A DNA stretch of 64,000 nt from a bacterium 1XD42-54 (GTDB lineage: Bacteria; Bacillota; Clostridia; Lachnospirales; Lachnospiraceae): NCBI GenBank assembly GCA_003612585.1, contig RAZH01000003.1, positions 288,968-352,967 on the forward strand, given 5' to 3'. The notes under the pieces were generated by a model. It was given only the letters and a program-made list of their open reading frames with translations, was not told where the DNA came from and did no database searches. The translations under genes were made by a program, and so were the position numbers. Positions 17,386-26,013 of this stretch are shown here, piece by piece (position 1 is the stretch's first letter; each line of letters begins with the position of its first letter).

Positions 17386-18345
17386 TTATTCTTCTTTCGC
17401 AATCAAATAAGCCGGAATTGCCTCTGAAACAGGTTCTGCCTCAATATCAATTGCTTCGCCCTTTTCTACCACTTCCAACATAAGCTGTAACGCTCGGGCG
17501 CCTACTGCTCCCGGATCCTGGGCAACCGTTGCGGCCAGCTCTCCGGCTTCAATTGACGTTACCGCCTCTTCATTTCCATCCGTCCCAACAATTATAATAT
17601 CCTCGCGCCCTGCTTTTTTTGCAGCCTCTACCGCCCCAAGAGCCATTGTGTCATTGCCGCAGTAAATTGCCTTTAATTCCGGATGCTTGCTAATATAATT
17701 CGTTGTGACATCGTAAGCTTTCGTTCTGTCATAATCAGCCGGCTGCACGTCTACAACCTCAAGTCCGGCTTCTTCCATGGCGGCAATTGCTCCATTGCAG
17801 CGTGCTTCACCTGTCGGATTTCCTGCTTTCCCGGCAATAACCGCCACCTCGCCGCCAGCCTCGCCAAGCTGCTTCGCAATATACTCTCCGCCCAGACGTC
17901 CAATCTGATCATTATCTGACGCTACAAAGGAATAGATCGCCCCTTCTAATCCCTTTAAGGCTTCCAAATTTACCTTTTCATCAATATTTACAACGTAAAT
18001 ACCCTTTTTTGTTGCTTCTGCAATCGGCTGCACAAGGTTTTCAGAAGTAATCGGTGCAACGCAGATCGCTTTATACCCTTTGGAAATTACATTTTCCATA
18101 AGGGTAACCTGCCCTTCCACATCCTCCTCCGTATTCGCGCCATATACATCTACTTTTACCCCCAATTTCCCGGCCTCTTCCAGGATACCGTCCTGCATGT
18201 CGGACCAAAACTGATTAGAAAGCGGTTTGATTACAAATGCATATTCCGCTTCCTCCGCCGCATTTACAATGCTCCCATACGCCATACCTGACAAAAGAAC
18301 ACACAACCCTAACCCAATACCACATACCTTTCCTTTTTTTCTCAT
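17386..18345 (-). CDS. RbsB/AlsB-type sugar-binding protein
   Basis: The protein has 319 residues: a signal peptide (residues 1-29, ending VNAAE) and a Peripla_BP_4 domain close to ribose/allose binding proteins (VIKPLSNQFWSDMQDGI, CVAPITSENLVQPIAEA, IYCGNDTMALGAVEAAK, IIVGTDGNEEA). AAGGAG precedes the start. It serves the RbsA/RbsC pair at 20504-23025, though dehydrogenase genes lie between them. The ligand pocket cannot be assigned from sequence alone. Confidence 0.88.
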   Translation of the reverse strand: MRKKGKVCGIGLGLCVLLSGMAYGSIVNAAEEAEYAFVIKPLSNQFWSDMQDGILEEAGKLGVKVDVYGANTEEDVEGQVTLMENVISKGYKAICVAPITSENLVQPIAEATKKGIYVVNIDEKVNLEALKGLEGAIYSFVASDNDQIGRLGGEYIAKQLGEAGGEVAVIAGKAGNPTGEARCNGAIAAMEEAGLEVVDVQPADYDRTKAYDVTTNYISKHPELKAIYCGNDTMALGAVEAAKKAGREDIIIVGTDGNEEAVTSIEAGELAATVAQDPGAVGARALQLMLEVVEKGEAIDIEAEPVSEAIPAYLIAKEE

Positions 18346-18424
18346 ACCTGCATCTCCTTTTCTTTTATTTTTTTGTTTCTATAGACAACCGCACAGTTCT
18401 AAACGCCCACTGCACAGCTAACTA

Positions 18425-19507
18425 TCAAAATCTGCTTTGAATCTCTACAGCGCTTCCATCGCCAGGCTGCTCCAAAGCAAGCATTACCTCTAAAACATGG
18501 TACGCAAAATCTCCATTCGCGCAGTGTAACCGCTTTTCCTCTATCGCATTCAACATATCAACCAATCCAAGCCCACGGCTGTTATCGCTGTTTCCAAACA
18601 GATAAGGAATCTCAAACCACTCGTTTTTTTCCAGGTCATGGTGTATCCTCTCCAATCTTTTATACCGCACCATCTTCCCTGCCCCAAACGTATCAGGATT
18701 TGGAATAACCAGCGTTCCATCCGTCCCCATAATTTCCATATCAAGGCTTGCTTCGCTGCATGCGTCAAATGTGATAATAATTGTGGATACTGTTCCGCTT
18801 TCATGTTCCAAAATTCCTGATATATAGGTAGGAACCTCTACTTCTATTTCCTGTCCGTACCGCTCTTTGCATGTCATTTTTCGAATTCCATACGTCTTTT
18901 TTGCAACACTTGAAACACGCCTCACAGGTCCGAGCAGATAGGCCAGCGCGGATATGTAATAAGGCCCCCAATCCAACACAGGCCCGGCTCCTTTTTTATA
19001 AAAAAACGCAGGGTTGGGATGCCATGTTTCCGGGCCAAACATAATAACATTGCATCTTGCTCCGATCGGTAAGCCGATCCATCCGTCTTTTATCAGTTTA
19101 TGTCCGGTCTGTATTGCCGCTCCCATATATGTGTCCGGCGCGCAGCCAATATGCAGTCCCTTCTCACGTGCAATTTGAACTACCTCTGCCGCCGCTTTCA
19201 GATCAGTACCAAGCGGTTTTTCACAATATGCGTTTTTCCCTGCCAGAAGTGCCTTCTTGCACAGTTCTGCATGCGTACCGGGCGTCGTTAATACAACTAT
19301 GGTTCTGATCTCCGGGTTTTTGCATAACTCATCTGCATTATCATACACATATGGAATATGATACGTTTCTGCAGCCCGCTCAGCGAGTACCCTGTTCGTA
19401 TCACAGACTGCGCATACCTCAACTCCTTCGAACTGTTCCCGGAGATTTTTCAAATAAACAGCGCTTATATTCCCGCATCCTATGATTCCTATTTTTCTGT
19501 TTTCCAT
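18425..19507 (-). CDS. Gfo/Idh/MocA-family oxidoreductase
   Basis: The protein has 360 residues. It has an N-terminal NAD(P) Rossmann fold (IGIIGCGNISAVYL, residues 7-20), the EKP motif with catalytic Lys (YCEKPLGTDL, about residue 97) and a C-terminal substrate domain (GPVLDWGPYYISAL). The family oxidises sugars, inositols and related polyols at a hydroxyl group. It is encoded between the alcohol dehydrogenase and RbsB genes in one operon and probably oxidises the imported substrate or an intermediate. Confidence 0.88.
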   Translation of the reverse strand: MENRKIGIIGCGNISAVYLKNLREQFEGVEVCAVCDTNRVLAERAAETYHIPYVYDNADELCKNPEIRTIVVLTTPGTHAELCKKALLAGKNAYCEKPLGTDLKAAAEVVQIAREKGLHIGCAPDTYMGAAIQTGHKLIKDGWIGLPIGARCNVIMFGPETWHPNPAFFYKKGAGPVLDWGPYYISALAYLLGPVRRVSSVAKKTYGIRKMTCKERYGQEIEVEVPTYISGILEHESGTVSTIIITFDACSEASLDMEIMGTDGTLVIPNPDTFGAGKMVRYKRLERIHHDLEKNEWFEIPYLFGNSDNSRGLGLVDMLNAIEEKRLHCANGDFAYHVLEVMLALEQPGDGSAVEIQSRF

Positions 19508-19526
19508 CCTTCTCTCCCCTTCTTTC

Positions 19527-20492
19527 CTACTCCGGAACTATAATTCCCTTCAGGTACCCTGCCGGCGGATGCTCTAATGCTTCAAATGCTTTCTGTATCT
19601 CTTCAAGCTTAAAACGGTTTGTAATCATATCTTTCGTATTTACTTTACCGGCAGCCAGCAATTCAACGGTACGGCGCAGATCGTCATGCTGGTCTGATGA
19701 AAGTCCTCCATGCGCAACAATAAGTACTGCTGACTTTCTGACGCCTTCCCGCAGATCCAGTTCCTTTGTTATCTGTTCATGCGAACTCATCATTAAAAGG
19801 CGTCCACCGCCTGACGGCCGAAGATAACGCAGACAGTCGTTTAAAACTGCCGGAATCCCGGTTCCTTCAATCACAAAATCTGCCAAATGCCCGTTTGTAA
19901 TCTCCTCCAGCCGCTCTTCAACCTGTTCCTTCCCGGGATTGATCGTATGCGTCGCCCCATACTGCTTTGCAAGTTCCAGCCGTTCTTCATTAAAATCAAT
20001 GGCAGTCAGCGTTGTAAGAAGATTACCCTTTAAAAGCTGGGCCGCCCATAATCCCATACATCCGCAGCCGACTAAAACCGCATGATCGCCTGCTTCCGGT
20101 TTTGCCTGACGTATTACATTCAGTGCGCACATCACCGGTTCACAAACCGCTTCTTCCATTGGCACATTCGGAGGCAGCTTCACACAATGTTTCGCTGTTA
20201 CACAGAGATAATCCGAAAATCCGCATTGTTCATCCGGTTCGAAAAGCGTCGTGACGCGATCTCCGGCTTTCAGATTCGTTACCAAAGAACCAGTTGCGAC
20301 AACCTCACCGGCAACCTCATGTCCAACCGGCTGCGGAAAGGTTCCAATCAGCCCCTTCCAGTGATTCAGTTCATAATGACATAATCCGCAGACTGCCACT
20401 TTAATCAACACCTGCTCCGGTCTGGGCTCAATCTCTGCCTTTTGAAGCTCAAACTTTCGTATTCCTGTCAAAAAAGCTCTTCTTGTCTCCAT
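19527..20492 (-). CDS. Zinc-type alcohol dehydrogenase (MDR family)
   Basis: The protein has 321 residues. It has a catalytic zinc site (CGLCHYELNHWKG and GHEVAGEV), a nucleotide fold (LVGCGCMGLWAAQLL, then a D after the second strand suggesting NAD) and a GroES-like N-terminus. The four-Cys structural zinc loop of classic alcohol dehydrogenases is absent. ATG 20492 is chosen because GGGAGG is six bases upstream; an ATG two codons earlier touches the ribosome site. It probably acts with the neighbouring Gfo/Idh enzyme on a polyol or keto-sugar. Confidence 0.85.
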   Translation of the reverse strand: METRRAFLTGIRKFELQKAEIEPRPEQVLIKVAVCGLCHYELNHWKGLIGTFPQPVGHEVAGEVVATGSLVTNLKAGDRVTTLFEPDEQCGFSDYLCVTAKHCVKLPPNVPMEEAVCEPVMCALNVIRQAKPEAGDHAVLVGCGCMGLWAAQLLKGNLLTTLTAIDFNEERLELAKQYGATHTINPGKEQVEERLEEITNGHLADFVIEGTGIPAVLNDCLRYLRPSGGGRLLMMSSHEQITKELDLREGVRKSAVLIVAHGGLSSDQHDDLRRTVELLAAGKVNTKDMITNRFKLEEIQKAFEALEHPPAGYLKGIIVPE

Positions 20493-20503
20493 ATACATCC
20501 TCC

Positions 20504-21496
20504 CTATCGTTTATTTCCTGATCCAAAGAACCGGTCTAATGTAACAGCCGCTATGATCAGCACTCCCATTGCAATTGTCTGATAGTAAGAAGAAAGTCCC
20601 ACCATGTTCAGCCCATTATTGATTACGCCTATGATGAGTCCCCCCACAACTACTTTGGGTATCATTCCCTGCCCCCCAAAAAAGCTGGTTCCTCCTATGA
20701 TGACTGCTGCAATTGCATGCGTATCATACCCTGTTCCGGCAGTTGGTTCTGCCGCCGCAAGCCGGGCTACATTTACCATACCTGCCATACCTGCACAAAG
20801 CCCCGATATCATAAAGGCCAGCAAAAAATGCTTTTTTACGTTAATTCCCGCATACCATGCCGCCTGCTGATTTCCGCCTACTGCATATAGATTTCTTCCA
20901 GCCTGTGTTTTCATCGTAAAAAATATAAAAATTCCGGCTGTAATCAAAACAATAATGATTGGAATTGGTATCAGATCAAAAATTCTTCCCCCCACGCACT
21001 TGGTAAACTGAATTGGAACGCCGGAAACCGCGCGTGCATTTGATACAATCATCGTCAGCCCTCGCAGAATTGACTGCATGCCTAATGTGATGATAAATGG
21101 CGGTAAGCCTGTGACATTAATCAGAAAGCCATTTACCCCTCCAATCAGAATGCCAAGAAGGATTGTCCCGATCAATACAGCCAATGCCGGAGGCATTCCA
21201 AAATCTACCATAAGTTTTGCCGTAACCACTCCGGATAACGCAAGTATTGATCCGACAGACAGATCAATTCCTGCAAGCAGAATTGCAAAAAATTCACCGC
21301 AGGCCAAAAGAATTGTAATAGAGCTCTGCTCGATAATCTTAATAAAATTTGACCCTGTCATAAATGCCTGCGGTTCCAGGATACCAAATACAACGACCAT
21401 AAGAACCAAAATGGCAACTGTGCTGTATTTTTCCCAATAATCCGTAAATGTTTTTTTCTTTCTCACATTCCTGTCTTTTTCTGCTGACTTACTCAT
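20504..21496 (-). CDS. RbsC/AlsC-type ABC permease
   Basis: The protein has 330 residues with a cytoplasmic basic N-terminus and about ten membrane segments. BPD_transp_2 signatures are present (AGIDLSVGSILALSG, GGVNGFLINVTGLPPFI, GGTSFFGGQGMIPKV). GGAGGAG precedes the start. It pairs with the RbsA gene 17 bp upstream and with RbsB downstream. Confidence 0.88.
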   Translation of the reverse strand: MSKSAEKDRNVRKKKTFTDYWEKYSTVAILVLMVVVFGILEPQAFMTGSNFIKIIEQSSITILLACGEFFAILLAGIDLSVGSILALSGVVTAKLMVDFGMPPALAVLIGTILLGILIGGVNGFLINVTGLPPFIITLGMQSILRGLTMIVSNARAVSGVPIQFTKCVGGRIFDLIPIPIIIVLITAGIFIFFTMKTQAGRNLYAVGGNQQAAWYAGINVKKHFLLAFMISGLCAGMAGMVNVARLAAAEPTAGTGYDTHAIAAVIIGGTSFFGGQGMIPKVVVGGLIIGVINNGLNMVGLSSYYQTIAMGVLIIAAVTLDRFFGSGNKR

Positions 21497-21513
21497 CCCG
21501 TCTCCTCCCGCGT

Positions 21514-23025
21514 TTACTCTATCGCTGCTTTCATCAGTTTTTCCTCTGTCGCCTCTTCAATAGAAAATTCACCCTTTATATGCCCTCTGTTCATAACGAT
21601 AATACGGTCGCAGACAGATAAAAGTTCCGGCATTTCAGAAGAGACAACAATGACGCCAATTCCTTTTTGTGCCAGGTCCTGCATCAGTTTATAAATCTCG
21701 GATTTCGTACCAACATCGATTCCTTTTGTCGGCTCATCAAAAATCACCAGTTTAACCCCGGCGCTCAGCCATTTCCCAAGAATCACTTTCTGCTGATTTC
21801 CTCCGGACAGTTCCGTAATATTCTGTTCCAGGGAAGCGCATTTGATAGACATCTCCTTTTGCGCCTTTTCTGCAATTTCCTGTTCTTCTTTCACATGTAT
21901 CATGCCAAGCAAACCGCCCATCTTTGTTTGCATAAGCTGTTTCGCAATTGAAATATTACGTTTTATCGTAAAATTCCCAAAAAAACCTGTTTCTCTTCTG
22001 TTTTCGCTTACCAGGCCTATTCCCTGTTTTAACGCGTCATACGGATTACGGATATGAAGCTTCCTGCCATTTAACAGGATTTCCCCCTCTTTGATCGGTG
22101 AAATGCCATATATTGCGCACATGAGTTCACTTCGCCCTGCCCCGATCAATCCGGAAAATCCCAGTACCTCGCCTTTTCGAAGAAAAAACGATGCGTTTTG
22201 AACCGTATGGTCTTTTCTGGTTAAATTTTTCACTTCAAAAATCACTTCTCCGGCCTCGCCGGCTGTTCTTCCCCCCTGATATTTATTTTTCAGTTCGCGG
22301 CCCACCATCAATGTGACAAGACCGTCCACCGTGCTTTCTTTCACCGGATAGGTGCCTACATACTGTCCGTCTTTTAACACAGAAACACGATCCCCAATTG
22401 CCATGATCTCGTCCAGCTTATGCGAAATATAAACAATCCCTTTCCCTTCCTTTTTTAATTGCCTGATCTGTTTGAAAAGCCTCCCGGCCTCCACTTCACT
22501 TAAAGAAGACGTCGGCTCATCCATAACAATCACTTTGGCATCCAGCGCCAGCGTTTTGGCGATTTCTACCATCTGCTTTTCTGATATGTTTAAATTCGCA
22601 ACCGTCTCCCCAGGATCGCGTTTCAATTCAACACTATCCAGAAGCGTCCGGGCTTTCTCCCGCATTTGCGTATAATTAACCACACCGATACCGCCCTTTT
22701 TCCTGGCTGGAAGAGCTCCGAGAAATACGTTCTCCATTATGCTGAGCTCATTGATCACACTTAATTCCTGATAAATAATTGCGATTCCATTTTCCTTTGC
22801 TTCACGTGGCGTAAGTTTTGCATACGTTTTCCCGCCAATTATGACTTCCCCCTCGTCCGGCTGATAAACACCGCTTAGAATTTTCATCAGCGTCGATTTT
22901 CCGGCGCCGTTTTCTCCCAGCAAAACATGGACCTCCCCCGGCATAATATCAAGCGTAATGTCCTGGAGAGCCACAACACCTGGAAACCGTTTTGTAATAT
23001 GATTCATCTGCACCAATGCTTCCAT
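21514..23025 (-). CDS. RbsA-type double ABC ATPase
   Basis: The protein has 503 residues. Its first half has Walker A GENGAGKST, signature LNISEKQ and Walker B VIVMDEPT. Its second half has the degenerate GLIGAGRSE, then LSGGNQQK and LVIFDEPT. Normal length for CUT2 ATPases. It follows the M81 gene by 20 bp with AAAGGAG before the start. Confidence 0.9.
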   Translation of the reverse strand: MEALVQMNHITKRFPGVVALQDITLDIMPGEVHVLLGENGAGKSTLMKILSGVYQPDEGEVIIGGKTYAKLTPREAKENGIAIIYQELSVINELSIMENVFLGALPARKKGGIGVVNYTQMREKARTLLDSVELKRDPGETVANLNISEKQMVEIAKTLALDAKVIVMDEPTSSLSEVEAGRLFKQIRQLKKEGKGIVYISHKLDEIMAIGDRVSVLKDGQYVGTYPVKESTVDGLVTLMVGRELKNKYQGGRTAGEAGEVIFEVKNLTRKDHTVQNASFFLRKGEVLGFSGLIGAGRSELMCAIYGISPIKEGEILLNGRKLHIRNPYDALKQGIGLVSENRRETGFFGNFTIKRNISIAKQLMQTKMGGLLGMIHVKEEQEIAEKAQKEMSIKCASLEQNITELSGGNQQKVILGKWLSAGVKLVIFDEPTKGIDVGTKSEIYKLMQDLAQKGIGVIVVSSEMPELLSVCDRIIVMNRGHIKGEFSIEEATEEKLMKAAIE

Positions 23026-23045
23026 CGTTTACACTCCTTTGTCTG

Positions 23046-24524
23046 TCAGCTTTCCTCTGCTTTCTTCAAGTACATTTTAGCATCAAATAACGCATCCGAA
23101 TCAAAGGGAAATACTGGATGCTGAATCCTCTGATACTGCAGTTCTTCTATAAAATGGTACGAAGTCCCTTTTGTAATCGCCATGAAAAAATCTCCTGCAA
23201 ACGGCCTCAGCTGTGCAAACAGATATCCCTGTTTTAATATGACAATGTCATATTCCTCCAAAGGCGTCCTGGATGCTTTGAAATGGTTTTCAGAAATAGC
23301 GGAAGCCGGCACATTACAAATCATTACGTCTGCAAATTCATTTCGGACTGTGACGCAATGGCCGCTGACATCTGTTTCGCAATTCAAATACCCGAGAATC
23401 TCCCCTTTTGATAAAATCGTCCCCTCAACTAATACCGGTTCTGAAAAAATATCCCTTCCTGTACCTATCCTTACGCTGACTGCTTCTCCCTCCTGCTTAT
23501 CCCGGCAGCCCGCATATGCTTCCGGATCATACAGTGTGGTAATCAGAACCCGTTTTTTGCAGTTTCCCATATCCAGAATCAACCGGAGTATTTCTGTACT
23601 GTCGCCGACAGCGCCACCGGTTGTATTGTCTCCTGTATCTGATATGAAAACAGGCCTTTTATGGCTTCGATATGCTTCCTCCAAAGCTGTCTTTGGCGAC
23701 ATAACCGGTATCTCGAAATCAAACTTTTCACGCGCGGCAAAAACCTTTTCCGCAAGCTGAATACACAATTTTTGGGCCAATTTGTAATTTTCCGGTTTTT
23801 TGGGCGTAACGCTGACTGATAAATGTGTGTTTGGGCAATCGCACCAGGAATTTCCGATATAAATAGATGCAGCAGCTACTTCCGGCAATGTTTCATAATA
23901 ATCCGCTTCTGCCATCAGCTGCTTCAACGGTTCATGATTGGCCAGCGCCTTCTCTCCCACCAGAATCATTGGCAGAGTCACCAGAGCAGTCCTCGTTCTT
24001 GTTTTATTTTTCATTAAACCTACTAATTCTTCCGCTGTTTTTCGTTCTGTCTCAGCCTGATCTTCATGCGGTATCGTATGGTATCCTCTCATAATATCAA
24101 TGTATTGATTTAAATCAGGCGCATTATTAGCATGTGCATCCAATGTTATTGCAATTGGCACATGTTCACCTGCAAGCTCTCTTAGATTCTTTGCCAGAAT
24201 CAGCTCCCCGGATCCGATATTTTCTACCTCCAATGCGCCATGCAAATGCAGCCAGATACCTGCAAGCTCATCCTTCTCCTTCTTTACCGTTTCAAGTATC
24301 TGATCAGCAAAAAACCAGTAATCGGTTTCTTTCAGAATCCCGGCCGGCAACGCGGAGGCCACAATCGACGGAACAATTTCAAAACCCGCGTTTTCAAAAA
24401 TGTCAGAAACGTGGAGGTAGGTCAAAGCCGTATCCCCCGTTGAAACAATAAATTTCTCTTTCGTAACAAGCTCCGGATTGAAGGTATTGCATTCCAGATA
24501 AAACATTCCTGTAATGACTTTCAT
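23046..24524 (-). CDS. M81-family (MlrC-like) metallohydrolase
   Basis: The protein has 492 residues. The N-terminal half matches DUF1485/MlrC: FYLECNTFNP near the start, LHGALEVE, and TLDAHANN with likely zinc ligands. A C-terminal MlrC_C half contains ISDTGDNTTGGAVGDST. MlrC is known from linearised microcystin degradation, but most M81 members are in unrelated operons with unknown amide or peptide substrates. It is the first gene of the seven-gene ROK-linked operon, with AGAGGAG and a consensus promoter upstream. Together with the M24-like last gene it suggests cleavage of an amide-linked substrate. Confidence 0.85.
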   Translation of the reverse strand: MKVITGMFYLECNTFNPELVTKEKFIVSTGDTALTYLHVSDIFENAGFEIVPSIVASALPAGILKETDYWFFADQILETVKKEKDELAGIWLHLHGALEVENIGSGELILAKNLRELAGEHVPIAITLDAHANNAPDLNQYIDIMRGYHTIPHEDQAETERKTAEELVGLMKNKTRTRTALVTLPMILVGEKALANHEPLKQLMAEADYYETLPEVAAASIYIGNSWCDCPNTHLSVSVTPKKPENYKLAQKLCIQLAEKVFAAREKFDFEIPVMSPKTALEEAYRSHKRPVFISDTGDNTTGGAVGDSTEILRLILDMGNCKKRVLITTLYDPEAYAGCRDKQEGEAVSVRIGTGRDIFSEPVLVEGTILSKGEILGYLNCETDVSGHCVTVRNEFADVMICNVPASAISENHFKASRTPLEEYDIVILKQGYLFAQLRPFAGDFFMAITKGTSYHFIEELQYQRIQHPVFPFDSDALFDAKMYLKKAEES

Positions 24525-24595
24525 TCTTTTTCTCCTCTTTAATTATTCTTGTGATGTTATTATTTTCCTTCTTGTTTCCCGCTTATTTACGGTTA

Positions 24596-24624
24596 ATTAT
24601 AAACATGGTGTTATTAATTGTCAA
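24596..24624 (-). promoter_or_regulatory. Consensus promoter of the M81-to-M24 operon
   Basis: TTGACA (24619-24624), exactly 17 bp, and TATAAT (24596-24601) match the sigma-A consensus at all 12 positions on the minus strand. It lies about 70 bp upstream of the M81 gene. So strong a promoter beside a ROK regulator implies tight repression. Confidence 0.85.
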
Positions 24625-24625
24625 G

Positions 24626-24683
24626 AAAATAATGGAGAAAAATATATTTTAGTACAATTACAACACATTTTCTCCATTATTTT
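24626..24683 (-). repeat. 16-bp inverted repeat between ROK gene and operon promoter
   Basis: AAAATAATGGAGAAAA (24626-24641) and its exact reverse complement (24668-24683) enclose 26 bases. It lies just after the ROK stop and one base from the -35 hexamer. It may be the ROK terminator, as the minus-strand arm ends in a TTTT run, or a pair of ROK operator sites. Confidence 0.7.
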
Positions 24684-24686
24684 TGT

Positions 24687-25886
24687 TTAAATATCACAAT
24701 GCTCTCTCAACACTTTTTCGAGATGCTTATCCATTGCAATCAAAGCGCTTCCAATAATTGCCGCATCCTGTTTTAATTCAGAACGATAAAACTTAAGAGA
24801 AGGCTTCATTGGTCCGTACATAACAGCATTACATTTGTTCAGAATATATTCGAACAAAAACGGGTAATTATCAATCAAATCCCCGCCTAACATAAGATTG
24901 GGCGGATTCAGCATACACACCACGTTATTAATCGAGATTGCCGCATAGCTGCAAATTCTTTCCATCAATATTCCGGCCCATGGAACCCCCGCCTGAACAG
25001 CAGAAATAATATCATCTATCGTTTTAACATCCGGGTTATTTTTTCTCGCATCCTCTATGATTCTTTCTTCACTGATATACGCAGTCAGGCAGCCGCGCCG
25101 TCCGCAGTAACACAATCTTCCGTCCGTATGGTCAACAATCATATGTCCGATCTCACCTGCAAAATTCACAGAGCCACGCGCAATTTTGTTCTGGCTTAAA
25201 ATAGCGCTTCCGACGCCGCGTCCATAGCTCAGCAGTATCATATCGTCAATATTCCGGTACTTTTTCTGAGACAATTCCCCCATCAGCGCACAGTTCACGT
25301 CATTATCCACATAGGCAGGGATGCCGAATCTTTTCTCAATCATATCGCCAATCGGAACATTTACCCATTGCAGCAAATCTCCATATATAACTGTCCCCCC
25401 GGCCGGTTCCACATTACCGGTAATACCAATTCCAATCGCTGCAATCTTCTCAGCCTGCAGTCCGTTTTTTTCCAGCAGTACCAAAAACATTTCATACAAT
25501 TTCTCTACCAGTTTTTCCGGGCTGGAATTTTTCTCAATCTGGGCCTCCCCTCTATCCGATAGCAGTTTCCCCGAAAAGTCAATAAGACGCATACGGATTT
25601 CTACGTCTGAAATGCTGATTCCAAAGCAATAGCATGCAGCGGCCCGCGCCGCTATCATAGTTGCCTTTCTCCCGGCACCCTTGGTATCTTCATAACATCC
25701 TGTGTCTTCCACAAAATGCAGCTCTTCCAGCTCACTCACGATCCTCGTTGCACTCGTTGCACTCATTCTCATTTTTCTTGCTATTTCACTTCTTGAAATT
25801 CTTTCATTATCCCGGATAATATCCAATACCATTTTCAGATTATTGTATTTAAGCGTCCTCTGATCCTGTATTGTCATCTTCTCCAT
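24687..25886 (-). CDS. ROK-family transcriptional regulator (NagC/XylR type)
   Basis: The protein has 399 residues: an N-terminal winged helix-turn-helix (RISRSEIARKMRMSATSATRIVSEL, about residues 34-58) and a ROK sugar-kinase-like domain with the zinc motif CYCGRRGCLTAY and the preceding GEIGHMIVD. Such proteins repress sugar operons until a sugar or sugar phosphate binds. Its own promoter is at 25951-25979. It lies directly upstream of the M81 operon on the same strand and is the likely regulator. Confidence 0.88.
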   Translation of the reverse strand: MEKMTIQDQRTLKYNNLKMVLDIIRDNERISRSEIARKMRMSATSATRIVSELEELHFVEDTGCYEDTKGAGRKATMIAARAAACYCFGISISDVEIRMRLIDFSGKLLSDRGEAQIEKNSSPEKLVEKLYEMFLVLLEKNGLQAEKIAAIGIGITGNVEPAGGTVIYGDLLQWVNVPIGDMIEKRFGIPAYVDNDVNCALMGELSQKKYRNIDDMILLSYGRGVGSAILSQNKIARGSVNFAGEIGHMIVDHTDGRLCYCGRRGCLTAYISEERIIEDARKNNPDVKTIDDIISAVQAGVPWAGILMERICSYAAISINNVVCMLNPPNLMLGGDLIDNYPFLFEYILNKCNAVMYGPMKPSLKFYRSELKQDAAIIGSALIAMDKHLEKVLREHCDI

Positions 25887-25950
25887 TCACCCCATATCTC
25901 CCTTCGCTTCATATTTATCCAATTTTTCACATGATGTAATTATTTATCTT

Positions 25951-25979
25951 ATTCTACAATCATTTTTTTTAATTGTCAA
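25951..25979 (-). promoter_or_regulatory. Promoter of the ROK gene
   Basis: TTGACA (25974-25979), 17 bp, TAGAAT (25951-25956) on the minus strand, about 65 bp upstream of the start. Confidence 0.75.
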
Positions 25980-26013
25980 ATGTTCTTGCTTCAAGTCTAC
26001 TGGGGCTAAAAGG

